Shown: one piece after another, positions 9,029-19,210 of the stretch
Position numbering within the stretch: position 1 is the first letter of the stretch
How the letters are laid out: every line of letters starts with the position of its first letter
DNA from: Serinibacter arcticus
GTDB taxonomy: Bacteria > Actinomycetota > Actinomycetes > Actinomycetales > Beutenbergiaceae
Reading direction: 5' to 3'
DNA: 64,000 nt
Assembly: GCF_003121705.1 (NCBI RefSeq)
Contig: NZ_PYHR01000002.1
Coordinates: forward strand, 868,001-932,000
The notes under the pieces: generated by a model
Databases searched by the model: none
What the model saw: only the letters and a program-made list of their open reading frames with translations
What the model was told of the DNA's origin: nothing
Position numbers and translations under genes: made by a program

Positions 9029-9750
9029 GCCGCGTGCTCGCGTACGCCCGCTTCGAGGCGCTGACGATGCTCCGCAACGGCGAGCAGCTGCTGGTCGCCC
9101 TCATCCTGCCCGCGCTGGTGCTCGGCTCCCTCGGCCGGAGCGACCTCGTGGACATCGCCCTCGCCCCCGGACAGGACCGGCTCGACGTCGTGGCCCCCGG
9201 GGTGCTCGGCCTCGCCATCGCCTCCTCCGGGCTCACGTCGCTCGCGATCGCGACGGCGTTCGACCGGCGCTGGGGCGTGCTGCGCCAGCTCGCGACCACC
9301 CCGCTCGGCACCCGGGGCATCGTGGCGGGCAAGGTCCTCGCGGTCCTCGGCGTCCAGGTCGTGCAGATCGTCGTGCTCGGCGCGCTCGCCGTCGCCCTCG
9401 GGTGGCGCCCGGACGCGGCCGGGGTACCGATCGCCCTGATCGGGGCGCTGCTGGGCTCGGTCGCGTTCTCCGCCGCCGGGCTCCTGCTCGCGGGGCGCCT
9501 GCGGGCGGAGGCGGTCCTCGCCGTCGCGAACATCGCCTGGGTCCTCATGCTCGTCGTGGGCGGCCTCGTGCTCCCCGCGGCCGACGGGGGCCTCGCGGCG
9601 GTGGTGAGCTGGCTGCCGGCCGGCGCGCTCGGCGACGCGCTGCGCGCGGCGTTCGTCGGCGAGGTCGACGGAGTCGCCCTCCTCGTGCTCGCGGCGTGGG
9701 CCGCGATCCTGTCGCTCGGAGCCGCGAAGCTCTTCCGCCCCTCCGCGTAG
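9025..9750 (+). CDS. ABC-2 type exporter permease
   Basis: A 241-residue integral membrane protein with about six hydrophobic segments, for example LLVALILPALVLGSL, VVQIVVLGALAVALGW and LAVANIAWVLMLVVGGLVL. It partners the ATPase immediately upstream, with which it overlaps by four bases. The topology and the DRRWGVLRQLATTPL stretch are typical of DrrB-like ABC-2 permeases. The exported substrate cannot be read from sequence. Its conserved place near heme A synthase suggests, but does not show, a link to respiratory or heme physiology. Confidence 0.88.
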   Translation: MSRVLAYARFEALTMLRNGEQLLVALILPALVLGSLGRSDLVDIALAPGQDRLDVVAPGVLGLAIASSGLTSLAIATAFDRRWGVLRQLATTPLGTRGIVAGKVLAVLGVQVVQIVVLGALAVALGWRPDAAGVPIALIGALLGSVAFSAAGLLLAGRLRAEAVLAVANIAWVLMLVVGGLVLPAADGGLAAVVSWLPAGALGDALRAAFVGEVDGVALLVLAAWAAILSLGAAKLFRPSA

Positions 9751-9848
9751 GGAACGATCCGCAGGATCTCGCGGCTGTGACCCGTCTCACCTTCACCAAG
9801 GCGCCTTGACCGACCTGCGCCAATCCTGAGCCTTTCGTACACCAGGTC

Positions 9849-9877
9849 TTTACTCTCCAGACAACCCGCCATAGCGT
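9849..9877 (+). promoter_or_regulatory. candidate promoter of the protease gene
   Basis: TTTACT (9849-9854), a 17-base spacer and TAGCGT (9872-9877) form a plausible sigma-70-type promoter. It lies about 47 bases before the GTG at 9925, which has its own GGAG ribosome binding site. Confidence 0.5.
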
Positions 9878-9924
9878 CGTGCAGTACTGCGTACCCGCAG
9901 GTTCTCAACCCCCTGGAGATTCGC

Positions 9925-12900
9925 GTGTCCCCACAGCACACCCCAGCGCCACGGTGGCGGTACCCCGCCGCAGTCGTGGCAGCCACGGCCCTGCTCGTCA
10001 CCTCGGCAGCAGGCGCTACAGCCGATCCGGCCGACGTCGCCTCCCTCCCGGCGGCCGAGTCCCTGCCGGCCCCGAGCGCGACCGACCTCAAGGTCGAGTC
10101 CATGAAGGGCCTGACCGGCCTGACCGAGGCCTTCGTCGAGTTCTCGGACACGACCACGCGCGAGGCGGTGTCGCAGTCCCGCAGCTCCTCGCCGCAGGTG
10201 GTGGCCGACCGCGCCGCCGAGACCATCGAGACGACGGCTGACTCCGTCGTCGACGACCTCGGTGACGTGACGGTCCTCTACACCGCCACCAACGGCCTGG
10301 CCGGTGTCGCCGTCAGCGCTGACGCCGACGCTCTCCGCGCCCTGGCCGAGCGGGACGACGTCGTCTCCGTCCGGCCGATCGTTCCCAAGGAGCGTCAGTC
10401 CAACGCCGGCATCGACCTCTTCACGGGGTCCACCGCCTCGTGGCAGAACGCGGGGATCACGGGTGAGGGTCAGACCATCGCCGTCATCGACTCCGGCATC
10501 GACTTCACGCACGCGTCGTTCAACGCGGACCCGCAGTACGCGTACCCGACCGAGCTCAACGAGCAGACCAAGACGCTCCTGGCCACCGAGCCCGAGTGGC
10601 CCCAGGGCAAGGTGCTCGGCGGCTGGGACTTCGCCGGCCTGAACTACACGGCGGGCGCCGGTCAGGTCCCCCAGGAGGACCCCAACCCGCTGGACGAGGC
10701 CCCCGGCCTGTGCGGCGAGGTTCCCCCCGCGTCCCCGCGCAGCGACGGGCACGGCTCCCACGTCGCCGGCACCGCTGCCGGCTGGGGCGTGGCCGCCGAC
10801 GGCACGACGTTCGACGGCGACTACACCACCATCGGCGAGGAGGAGCTCCTCGAGCTCCAGGTCGGGCCGGGCTCCGCGCCCGAGGCCGACCTCGTCGCGC
10901 TGAAGATCTTCGGCTGCGCCGGCAGCAGCTCCGTGACGGGCGCCGCCCTCGACTGGCTGCTCGACCCGACCAACGAGCTCGCGCAGCAGGTGACGGTCGT
11001 CAACATGTCGATCGGTTCCACCTTCTCCACCGTCGACGACCCCGAGAACGACCTCATCCAGCAGCTCGTGGACGAGGGCGTCGTCGTCGTGACGTCCGCC
11101 GGCAACTCCGGCGACACGCACGACATCGGCGGATCGCCGGGCAACGCGAACTCCACCCTGTCGGTCGCCAACTCCGTGGCCGACACGTTCAACTTCGAGG
11201 GCGCGTCCGTGACCGTCGGCGGCGGCGCCGCCGAGACCGTCCCGGGCCAGTACTCGATCGCCTACCTGTTCCCGAACGGTCCGGTCGGGCCCTCCGAGGT
11301 CGTCGCGCTGGACACCATCCTGCTGCCGGCGCCGACGCCCCAGGTCCCCACCCCGACCGACGTCGGCTACCTCTCGGGCTGCTACCCGTACTCGCCCGAG
11401 GACGCGGCCGCCGTCGCGGGCAAGACCGTCGTGGTCGCGTGGGACGACACCGCCCCGCTCCCGTGCGGGTCGGCCGTCCGCGCCAACCAGGCGACGGCCG
11501 CCGGCGCTGCCGGCATCGTCTTCACAGGGCTGCAGGAGGTCTTCGGTGCCGGTCTCTCCGGCAACGCCTCGATCCCGACCTTCCAGTTCACGGGCCCCGT
11601 CACCGACGAGCTCCTGGACTACACGCCGGCCACGGGTGTCATCACGATCCCGTCGCCGCTCACGATCACGTACGACAACAGCCTCTCCGTGCAGTCCGTC
11701 GTGGCCCCGAGCGTCGCCGACACCCTGAACGACTCCTCGTCGCGCGGTGTGCACGGCTCGCTCGGCTCGACCAAGCCCGACGTCGCCGCCCCCGGCACGA
11801 CGATCGCCTCGGTCGCCGTGGGTTCGGGCAACGGCTGGACGAACAAGTCCGGCACCTCGATGGCCTCGCCGCACGCGGCCGGTGTCGCAGCGCTCACCCG
11901 CGCCGCGCACCCCGACTGGAGCGCCGCGCAGGTCAAGGCCGGCGTCATGAACACCGCCACGCACGACGTGACGATCGGCGACGTGCCGTTCGGCCCGCAG
12001 CGTGTGGGTTCCGGCCGCGTGGACGCCCTCGCCTCGGTCAACAACACCGTCATCGCCTACGACCAGGCCAACCCGTCCGGCGTGTCCGTCGGGTTCGGCG
12101 TGATCGAGCTCGAGAAGGCCACGACGATCACCCGCACGGTCGAGCTGCTCAACACGGGCGACACGACCGTGACCCTCGGGGTCGACTACAACGCCCAGAC
12201 GCCGGTCCCCGGGGTCGAGTACCTCCTGTCCGCCGACTCCGTCTCCGTCCCGCGGGCGGGACGGCCACGGTCGACGTCACGCTCTCGGTGACCGACCCCG
12301 CCGCGGTGGAGCGCACGCTCGACCCGTCGATGTCCGACCTCCAGGTCGGCACGCCGCGCGAGTTCCTCACCATCCCGCAGGGGTGGATCGAGCTCACCGG
12401 CGCTCCCGACGTGGACCTGCTCCGCGTGCCCGTCAGCGCGGCCGTCAAGCCCACGAGCAACATGGCCGCCGGCCCCGTCGTCTTCGGCACGGCCGACGCC
12501 GTCCAGACGCACGTCGGCCTCGCCGGTCGTTCGGTGGACCAGGAGGGCTTCCTCTCGGTCGTGGCGCCGTTCAACCTCGCTGCCGAGTCCGGCATCGTCG
12601 ACGACGGCCCCGACGTCGACCCGAGCCTGCTCGCGGCCGACATCAAGGCCGTCGGCACGTCGCAGTGGTTCTACGACGAGGACTCGCCGTACGTCGGCTT
12701 CGGCATCGAGACCCACGGTCCATGGGCCACGCTCGGAGCCTCGAACTCGATCGTGATCGAGGTCGAGACGCCGCAGGGACCGTACGACGTCGTCGTCCAG
12801 AAGTACGACGACGGCATCGACAGCTACGACCTCACGCTCGTGCTCGTCTTCGACGAGAACGGTCGCAACACCGGGCTCGAGTTCATCAACGACGTGCCCG

Positions 12901-13940
12901 CGACGATCGACACCAACTCCTACGACTCGGCGGCGGCGGTCCTGCCCGTCTCCCTGGAGTCGCTCGGGTTCTCGGAGGAGCAGATCTCCGCTGGTGACGT
13001 CTCGTTCGACTACTCGGTGAGCGGCACGTCGTGGCTCGCCGACGGCGGGATCTACGACACGGTCCCCGACCTGTCGTTCGAGTGGAACACCGGCCTCGGC
13101 TTCGGCGACCTCGACAGCGCGCTCTTCGCCTCGCTGCCCGAGACCTCCATCGCCGTCACGCGCCTGGCGAACCTGACGTCCGGGGCTCCCTCCGGTCAGA
13201 CGAAGAAGGACCCGGCCGGGCCGTCGGGCGTCACCACCCAGGAGCGCGTCGAGACGACGCCGAGCGGCGAGCGGATCCTCTTCCTCCACCTGCACAACGC
13301 GGTCGGCAAGCAGGGTCAGATCGTCGACGTGCAGAACACCGTGGCGCAGGTCCCCGGCGACCAGCTCTTCGTCGACGTCCCGAAGAACAACCAGTTCTTC
13401 GCCGACATCACGTGGCTGGCCAACCAGGGCATCACCACCGGCTGGGAGCTGCCGAACGGAGACGTCGAGTTCCGTCCGCTGAGCCCGATCGGGCGTGACG
13501 CCATGGCGGCCTTCCTCTACCGGATGGCCGATCCCGAGGGCTACGAGGCTCCGGCCGAGTCGCCGTTCATCGACGTCGCCACGACCAACCAGTTCTACAC
13601 GGAGATCTCCTGGGCGTTCGAGCAGGGGATCACGACCGGCTGGGAGACCCCCGCGGGTCTCGAGTTCCGGCCGGTGGCGAACATCAACCGTGACGCGATC
13701 GCGGCGTTCCTGTACCGGTACGCCGAGGTCGAGGGCTACGTCGCCGCCCCGGTCTCGCCCTTCACGGACGTGACCCCGGCCACGCAGTTCTACACGGAGA
13801 TCAGCTGGCTCGCCGAGAACCAGATCACGACCGGCTGGCTGAACCCGGACGGAACCTCGCGTTTCGAGCCGCTCAGCCCGGTGGCCCGTGACGCCATGGC
13901 GGCGTTCCTCTACCGCCTGAACCAGAACGTCCTGTCCTAG
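9925..13940 (+). CDS. secreted subtilisin-like serine protease with SLH repeats, frameshifted
   Basis: From GTG 9925 (GGAG six bases upstream) the product is about 1338 residues once a break at 12249-12260 is corrected by one base. Order: signal peptide (PAAVVAATALLVTSAAGA), I9-like propeptide, S8 catalytic domain, an inserted PA-like segment (about residues 465-580), Fn3-like beta region, acidic-rich middle, and three C-terminal S-layer homology repeats. The catalytic triad is D189 (AVIDSGID), H276 (GHGSHVAGT) and S645 (GTSMASPHAAG). The SLH repeats share FxDV...FYTEISW...ITTGW...RDAMAAFLYR. This suggests a large exported protease held at the cell surface. The frameshift falls between the catalytic and SLH parts and probably is a sequence error; if real, the enzyme would be released without its anchor. 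Confidence 0.88.
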
Positions 13941-13971
13941 TCGGACGTCTCGGCGGTTCGACCGCCATCAC

Positions 13972-14008
13972 GCTGCGGGCGTCCGGGATCCTCTCGGGCG
14001 CCCGCAGC
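13972..14008 (+). terminator. hairpin terminator after the protease gene
   Basis: GCTGCGGGCG (13972-13981) pairs perfectly with CGCCCGCAGC (13999-14008) across a 17-base loop, 31 bases past the protease stop. There is no T-tract, which is common in actinobacteria. Confidence 0.6.
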
Positions 14009-14066
14009 GCCGTTCCCGCCCCGAGCCGCTGTCAGGGCGCGCGGTCGGGGTGGCACGACGCCGGTC

Positions 14067-14081
14067 TACCCTGGAGGGGTG
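14067..14081 (+). promoter_or_regulatory. -10 element of a likely leaderless promoter for ctaA
   Basis: TACCCT (14067-14072) ends six bases before the GTG at 14079-14081. That places the predicted transcription start on the G of the start codon. Confidence 0.5.
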
Positions 14082-15098
14082 TCTGCCGCCACCACGCCCC
14101 GCGCCTCCTGGACCGATCGCCTCACCCCCCGCCTGACGCTCGGCGTCGCGATCGCCAACCTCGTGGCGCAGGCCGTCATCATCCTCACGGGCGGCGTCGT
14201 GCGGCTCACGTCGTCCGGCCTCGGCTGCTCGACGTGGCCCGAGTGCGAACCGGGTGAGTTCACCCCGGTCTTCCACGCGGAGATGACCTTCCACCCGCTG
14301 ATCGAGTTCGGCAACCGCACCCTGACGGGGGTGCTCGTGGCGATCGCCCTCGCCCTCGCGATCCTCGTGCTGTTCTCCCCCGGGACGAGCCGCCGCAGCG
14401 TGCGGTTCCGCATCCTCGGGCTGCTGCCGCTGGTCGGCGTCCTCGTCCAGGCCGTGCTCGGCGGCATCACCGTGCTGGTCGACCTGCACCCCGCCGTCGT
14501 CGGCTCGCACTTCCTCATCTCTGCTGCGCTCGTCTGGGTCTCGGCGCTGTTCGTCGCCCGGCTGCGCGAGGGCGACGACGCCCCCGTCCCCAGCGTGGGC
14601 GCCGCGGGCCGCGGGTCCCGGTGGCTGGGCGCCGCACCGTTGACGTTCGGCATCCTGACGGCGATCGTCGTCGTCCTGGGCGTCATCACGACCGGCGCCG
14701 GCCCGCACTCCGGCGACTCCGAGGTCGGCTACCGGTTCCCGGTCGACCCGGCCCTCGTGGCACGTGTGCACGCGATGTCGGTGTGGGTCTTCGTCGTCGC
14801 CCTGCTGGTGACGCTCGTCGTGCTGCACCGGCGCGGCGTGACGGGGCAGGGGCTCCCCCGCGCCCGACGCGCCTGGTGGGTGCTGCTCACCGTCACGCTC
14901 GCCCAGGGGCTCATCGGCTACGTGCAGTACTTCACGGGTCTGCCGATCGGTCTCGTCGCCCTGCACCTGTTCGGCTCGGCCGGGCTGGTCACCGCGGTGA
15001 CCTTCGCGATCACGTCGCTGCGGACCCGTGGAGCACCGGCGCCGCGCCCGGGTGCAGCTCGACCGACCACGGACCACGAGGTCCCGGCAGACCGCTGA
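14079..15098 (+). CDS. ctaA: heme A synthase (COX15/CtaA)
   Basis: A 339-residue membrane protein with eight hydrophobic helices that converts heme O to heme A for aa3-type cytochrome oxidase. Family markers are VVRLTSSGLGCSTWPEC in the first loop, FHPLIEFGNRTLTG and DLHPAVVGSHFLIS, whose histidines are the expected heme ligands. GPHSGD is in the second half, followed by ARVHAMSVW and GLVALHLFGS. The Cys pair in the first loop is partly present (GC...EC). It sits in the usual actinobacterial neighbourhood with the ABC exporter and suf genes, but here the protease gene separates it from the exporter. Its 3' end overlaps the opposing glucosidase gene by 89 bases. Confidence 0.92.
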   Translation: MSAATTPRASWTDRLTPRLTLGVAIANLVAQAVIILTGGVVRLTSSGLGCSTWPECEPGEFTPVFHAEMTFHPLIEFGNRTLTGVLVAIALALAILVLFSPGTSRRSVRFRILGLLPLVGVLVQAVLGGITVLVDLHPAVVGSHFLISAALVWVSALFVARLREGDDAPVPSVGAAGRGSRWLGAAPLTFGILTAIVVVLGVITTGAGPHSGDSEVGYRFPVDPALVARVHAMSVWVFVVALLVTLVVLHRRGVTGQGLPRARRAWWVLLTVTLAQGLIGYVQYFTGLPIGLVALHLFGSAGLVTAVTFAITSLRTRGAPAPRPGAARPTTDHEVPADR

Positions 15099-17045
15099 CG
15101 ACGACGTCGCCCACGACGTCCCGCCCGACCGACCGGACCTGCCCGCCCGGCTCGAGGCCGAGCACGGCCTGCAGCACCGTGACGGCGGAGGCCGCCGACC
15201 ACGCCTGCGGGTGGCACGAGGCCGGGTAGGACACGACGTCGCCGACGTCGTCCAGCGAGGTCCCGGCGAAGAGCTCGGGCAGCTGGAAGTCGAACCGCTC
15301 CGCCGCGGCCAGGAGGCCGGTCACGAGCACATCAGCCTGGTCGTCGAGACCGGCCCTGACCAGCCCGCTCACGGCGATCGCCGTGTCGTGGGCCCAGACC
15401 GCGCCCCCGTGGTAGCGCAACGGCCAGTACCCGCCCATCGCCGAGGACAGCGTCCGCAGGCCGAGCCCGGAGGACATCTGCGGGGAGACGAGGCGGTCGG
15501 CGACCAGGCGCTCCTCCTCGGGCGTGAGGATGCCCGTGCCCACGACGTGGCCCATGTTGGAGGCGACCGAATCCACGAGGTTGCCGTGGCGGTCGACGGC
15601 GACCCCCAGGTAGGGGCCCTGCTCGTCGGACGTCCAGAACGCGGCCCGGAAGCGCTCCGCCAGGTCGGCGGCCCAGGTGCGCCACTCCGACGCGCCGTCG
15701 CGACCGAACGCCTCGAGCAGCACGGCAGCGGACGTCGCGGCCTCGTAGGCGTAGGCCTGCACCTCGCACAGCCCGATCGGCCCCTCGGCGAGGCTGCCGT
15801 CGCGCCACTGGACGGAGTCGCCCGAGTCCTTCCAGCCCTGGTTCGCCAGGCCCGACCCGGTCGCGTCGACGTAGTCCACGAAGCCGTCGCCGTTCCCGTC
15901 GCCGTGGTCGCGGAGCCAGCCGAGCGCCTTCTCGAGGGTCGGCAGGAGGGCCTCGACGTCGGCGTCGGCCATGCCCCAGCGCCACGCGTCGTGCAGGAGG
16001 CAGATCCACAGCGCCGTCGCGTCGACGGTGCCGAAGTAGACGGGCGGGAGCACGGTGCCGTCCCCAGCGCGAGCTCGGCCGGCCTGACCTCGTGCAGGAT
16101 CTTGCCCGGCTGCTCCGCGGTGGCGGGCACGGTCGCCGTGCCCTGGGCGACGGCGAGGGTGCGCAGCGTGCCGCGCGCGAGATCGGTGCCGAGCGGCAGC
16201 ATCAGCCGGGCCGCCCAGATCGAGTCGCGACCGAAGAGCGTGAAGAACCATGGCGCACCGGCCGCGAGGAAGACGTCCTCGGGGGCGCGGGTCCAGGTCA
16301 TGCGGAGCGTGCTGAGGTCGTCGAGCGAGCGCTCCAGCAGCCGCGCGAGCCGCGGGTCGGAGGCCGTCACCGCCGGGACGGCCCACTCGACGACGGGTCG
16401 CGCGGGGGCGGTGACCACGGCGCTGCCGTCCTTCACCGTCACGGTCACCTCGACGACGTACGGCTCCCCCGGCGCGGCGACCGCGTTCCAGACGAGGACC
16501 ATCCCGTCGTACCCGTCGGCGCGCAGGCGGGCGCCCGTCGCCGAGACGGTCACCCGCGCGCCGCCGGCGGCGAGATCGAACGCCGCGACACCTGAGGCGC
16601 CGTCCTCGAGCACGTGCGGCACCGCCGGGGAGAGCCGGCCCCCCTGCTTGACCACCTCGAGTCCGGCCAGGTCCCCACCGAGCGACAGCTCCAGATGGCC
16701 GCGCACCGCCTCCGCCGTGGCGCACTCCAGCGACAGCCGGATCGTCACCAGACCCGGGGCGACCGTCGTCGTGCGCCGCAGCCACGTCGTCGGGTCCGCC
16801 CCCTCGCCGTCGATCTGCCGCACGGCCATCACGGCCTCGAGGCGGCCGGGGCCTGCCGGAGCCGCCCGCAGCGGCTCCGGTTCGACGCCGTCGACCGTCA
16901 CCACCGCGTGGGTCAGCGCCCGCAGGTCACCGTGGAAGACGCCCTGGGCCCCGGCGGCACGCACCTGACCGTCCCGGTCGCTCCAGACCTGGGTCGGGGC
17001 CATCAGGGTGGGGATCAGCTGGTGCAGGAAGGGCTGCAGGCCCAT
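15010..17045 (-). CDS. amylo-alpha-1,6-glucosidase (debranching)-type glycoside hydrolase, frameshifted
   Basis: About 678 residues after repair of one missing base in the CCCC run at 16062-16065. The N-terminal half is a beta-sandwich domain of the glycogen-debranching N-terminal kind, beginning LHQLIPTLMAPTQVWSDRDG and including FHGDLRALTHAVV. The catalytic (alpha/alpha)6 barrel starts near APWFFTLFGRDSIWAARLML and contains GDGFVDYVDATGSGLANQGW and GGAVWAHDTAIA. The D and E residues around FGRDS and NQGWKDSGD are likely catalytic. It is the last gene of the LacI-importer operon, 76 bases after malG. It probably trims imported branched or alpha-linked oligosaccharides, but specificity within this family is broad. 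ATG 17045 has GAGGAG upstream. Confidence 0.82.
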
Positions 17046-17121
17046 GGCGTGCTCCTCGAGGGTGGTGGGTGAGGGGCGGGTCGGAACGGGGCGGGCGGGT
17101 CTGGTCGGACCGGGGCGTGGC

Positions 17122-18047
17122 TCAGCCCTTGACCGCGCCCGCTCCCTGACCGCGGACGAGCTTGCGCTGGAAGATGAAGTACACGACGGCGACGGGGATC
17201 GTCATGATCAGCGCCGCCGCCAGCTTCAGCGGGTAGCGGTTGCCGGAGCCGAACTGCCCGGTGGTCAGGGCCGCGACCCCGGTCGTGAGCGTATTCGTCT
17301 CGGCGCTCGAGCGGGCGACGATGAAGTGGGTGAACTCGTTCCAGCTGCCCTGGAAGGCGAACACCGTGAGGGTCACCAAGGCGGGGCCGGCCATCGGCAT
17401 CATGATCGACCAGAACCGGCGGAAGACGCCGGCGCCGTCGATCCGTGCCGCCTCCTCGACCGCGGGGGAATGGTGTCGAAGTACTGCTTCATGATGAAGA
17501 TGCCGGTCGCGTCCCACAGCAGCGGGATGATCATCGCCGAGAAGGTGTTGTACATCCCCAGCTGGTTGAGGATGAGGAACTTCGGGATGAGCAGCACGAC
17601 GCCGGGAACCGCCATCACGGCCAGGATCGCCGCCAGCAGGAACTTCTTCCCGACGAAGTGCAGGCGGGAGAGGGCGTAGCCCGCCGCCGAGCACAGCAGC
17701 ACGCGGCCGATCGTGACGAAGAACGTCACGATGACGGAGTTGCGGAACCAGAGCGGGAAGTCGACCTCGGCCAACTTCGCGTAGGCGTCCAGGCTGAACA
17801 CCGTCGGGAACGGGTTGAGCGGGTTGTACGTCGAGTCACCGTCGGTCTTGAACGACGTACCCGTCTGGATGACGAACGGGTAGATGTAGACGATCGCCAC
17901 GAGGATCAGCACCGCGTAGAAGGCGGCGATGCTGGCCCGGCGGCGCCGGGCCTGGGAGCGGACCTCGTCGGAGCTGGCCTTGTCGGAGCGGTCCCGCGTC
18001 GTGCGGTCCTGCGTGGTGCGGTCCTGCGTGGTGCGGACGTCGCTCAC
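17122..18047 (-). CDS. carbohydrate ABC permease, MalG/CUT1 type, frameshifted
   Basis: About 308 residues with six membrane segments after adding one base to the GGGGG run at 17464-17468. The break lies directly before the EAA loop (EEAARIDGAGVFRRFWSIMMP), the site that docks the ATPase, so the uncorrected product would be non-functional. The N-terminal tail holds a small DRTTQ repeat. GTG 18047 overlaps the upstream permease stop (GTGA). No ATPase gene lies in this operon; CUT1 importers of actinobacteria commonly share one multitask ATPase (MsiK) encoded elsewhere. Confidence 0.85.
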
Positions 18048-19200
18048 GACTCCACCTTTCGGGCCGCGCGCAGGCGCCGGCCGGACGGGTTCTCGCGGTC
18101 ACGCGTCGCGGCGCGCTGGATGATCGTGAGGACCACGATGAGCGCGAAGAGCATGAACGAGATGGCGGTGCCCTGACCCCACTGCGCCGAGCCGAACGAC
18201 GTCGTGTAGCTGAGGTAGGCGGGGGTCAGGGTGGTCTTGCCGGGGTTGCCCTGGCTCATGATGTAGACCTGGTCGAAGACCTGCCAGGTCCCGATCAGTC
18301 CCAGCGTCACCACGAGCGTGGTGGTCGGGCGCAGGATCGGCACGGTGATGTGCCGGATGCGCTGCCAGGTCGTGGCCCCGTCGACGACGGCGGCCTCGTT
18401 GACCTCCTCGTCGATCCCCTGGAGGGAGGACAGGAAGATGAGCATGTAGCCGCCCGCGGAGACCCAGACGACGAGCGTGATGATCGAGACCATCGCGACG
18501 CTCGGGCCGGCGAGCCACTGCCACAGCGAGATCCCGGCGATGTTGCCCGACGCCCACCCGGGCTGCGTCGTCGTCCCGAAGGCCTCGGCCACGACGTGCA
18601 CGAGGCCGCGCGGGTCGGCGAACCAGTTCGGTCCCTCGACCCCGATCAGTCCGAGGATCGAGTTCACCGGACCGCTGGCGGAGAACATGAACAGGAACAC
18701 GACGGCGATCGCGACGGAGCTGGTCACCGACGGGAAGTAGTAGGCGGTGCGGAAGAAGCTCTTCGCCTTGAGCCGGCGAGAGTTCAGCACCAGGGCCAGG
18801 CCGAGGGCCAGCAGCGTCTGCAGCGGCACCACCAGCAGGACGAAGTACATGGTGTTGCGGATCGACGTCGTGAGGTCCCGCTGGGCCAGACCCGGCGAGA
18901 AGAACGCGGAGTAGTTCTCGAGCCCGACGAACGAGACGGAGTCGGACAGCGGGCTCCCCCGGCCGCCCCAGTCCGAGACGCTCACCCAGAGCGCCATCAG
19001 GATCGGGACGACGAGGAAGAGGACGGCCACGACCACCATCGGGGCCACGAAGACCCACGCCAGGACCGGCTCGGGGCCGTACAGGTTGCTGCGACGGCGG
19101 CGCCCGCCCGGGCGGGGGGCCTGGTCGGCCCCCGCTCGGAGGTCGTCGTCGCCGGAGAGGCCGGAGCGTTGCTCGGGCCGGATCCGGAGGTGAGGGTCAT
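18044..19200 (-). CDS. carbohydrate ABC permease, MalF/CUT1 type, frameshifted near the N-terminus
   Basis: The conserved part, from APMVVVAVLFLVVPILMAL to the end, has six membrane helices and the EAA loop (EEVNEAAVVDGATTWQRIRH). In its own frame there is no ATG, GTG or TTG far enough upstream: the first is GTG 19048, inside helix 1. Adding one base to the GGGGGG run at 19114-19119 joins it to the ATG at 19200, ten bases after the binding-protein stop. This gives a normal cytoplasmic N-terminus ending in GGRRRRSNLYGPEPVLAW. That 385-residue form is the best model; 19048 is the fallback start. Confidence 0.82.
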
Positions 19201-19210
19201 GGTCGTGGCA

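Noticed and set aside
15010-19200. A decayed sugar-import locus made of real pseudogenes
   Set aside because: Each gene has only one frameshift, in a homopolymer, with no other stop or deletion, and tyrS shows the same type of break. Error is more likely than decay.
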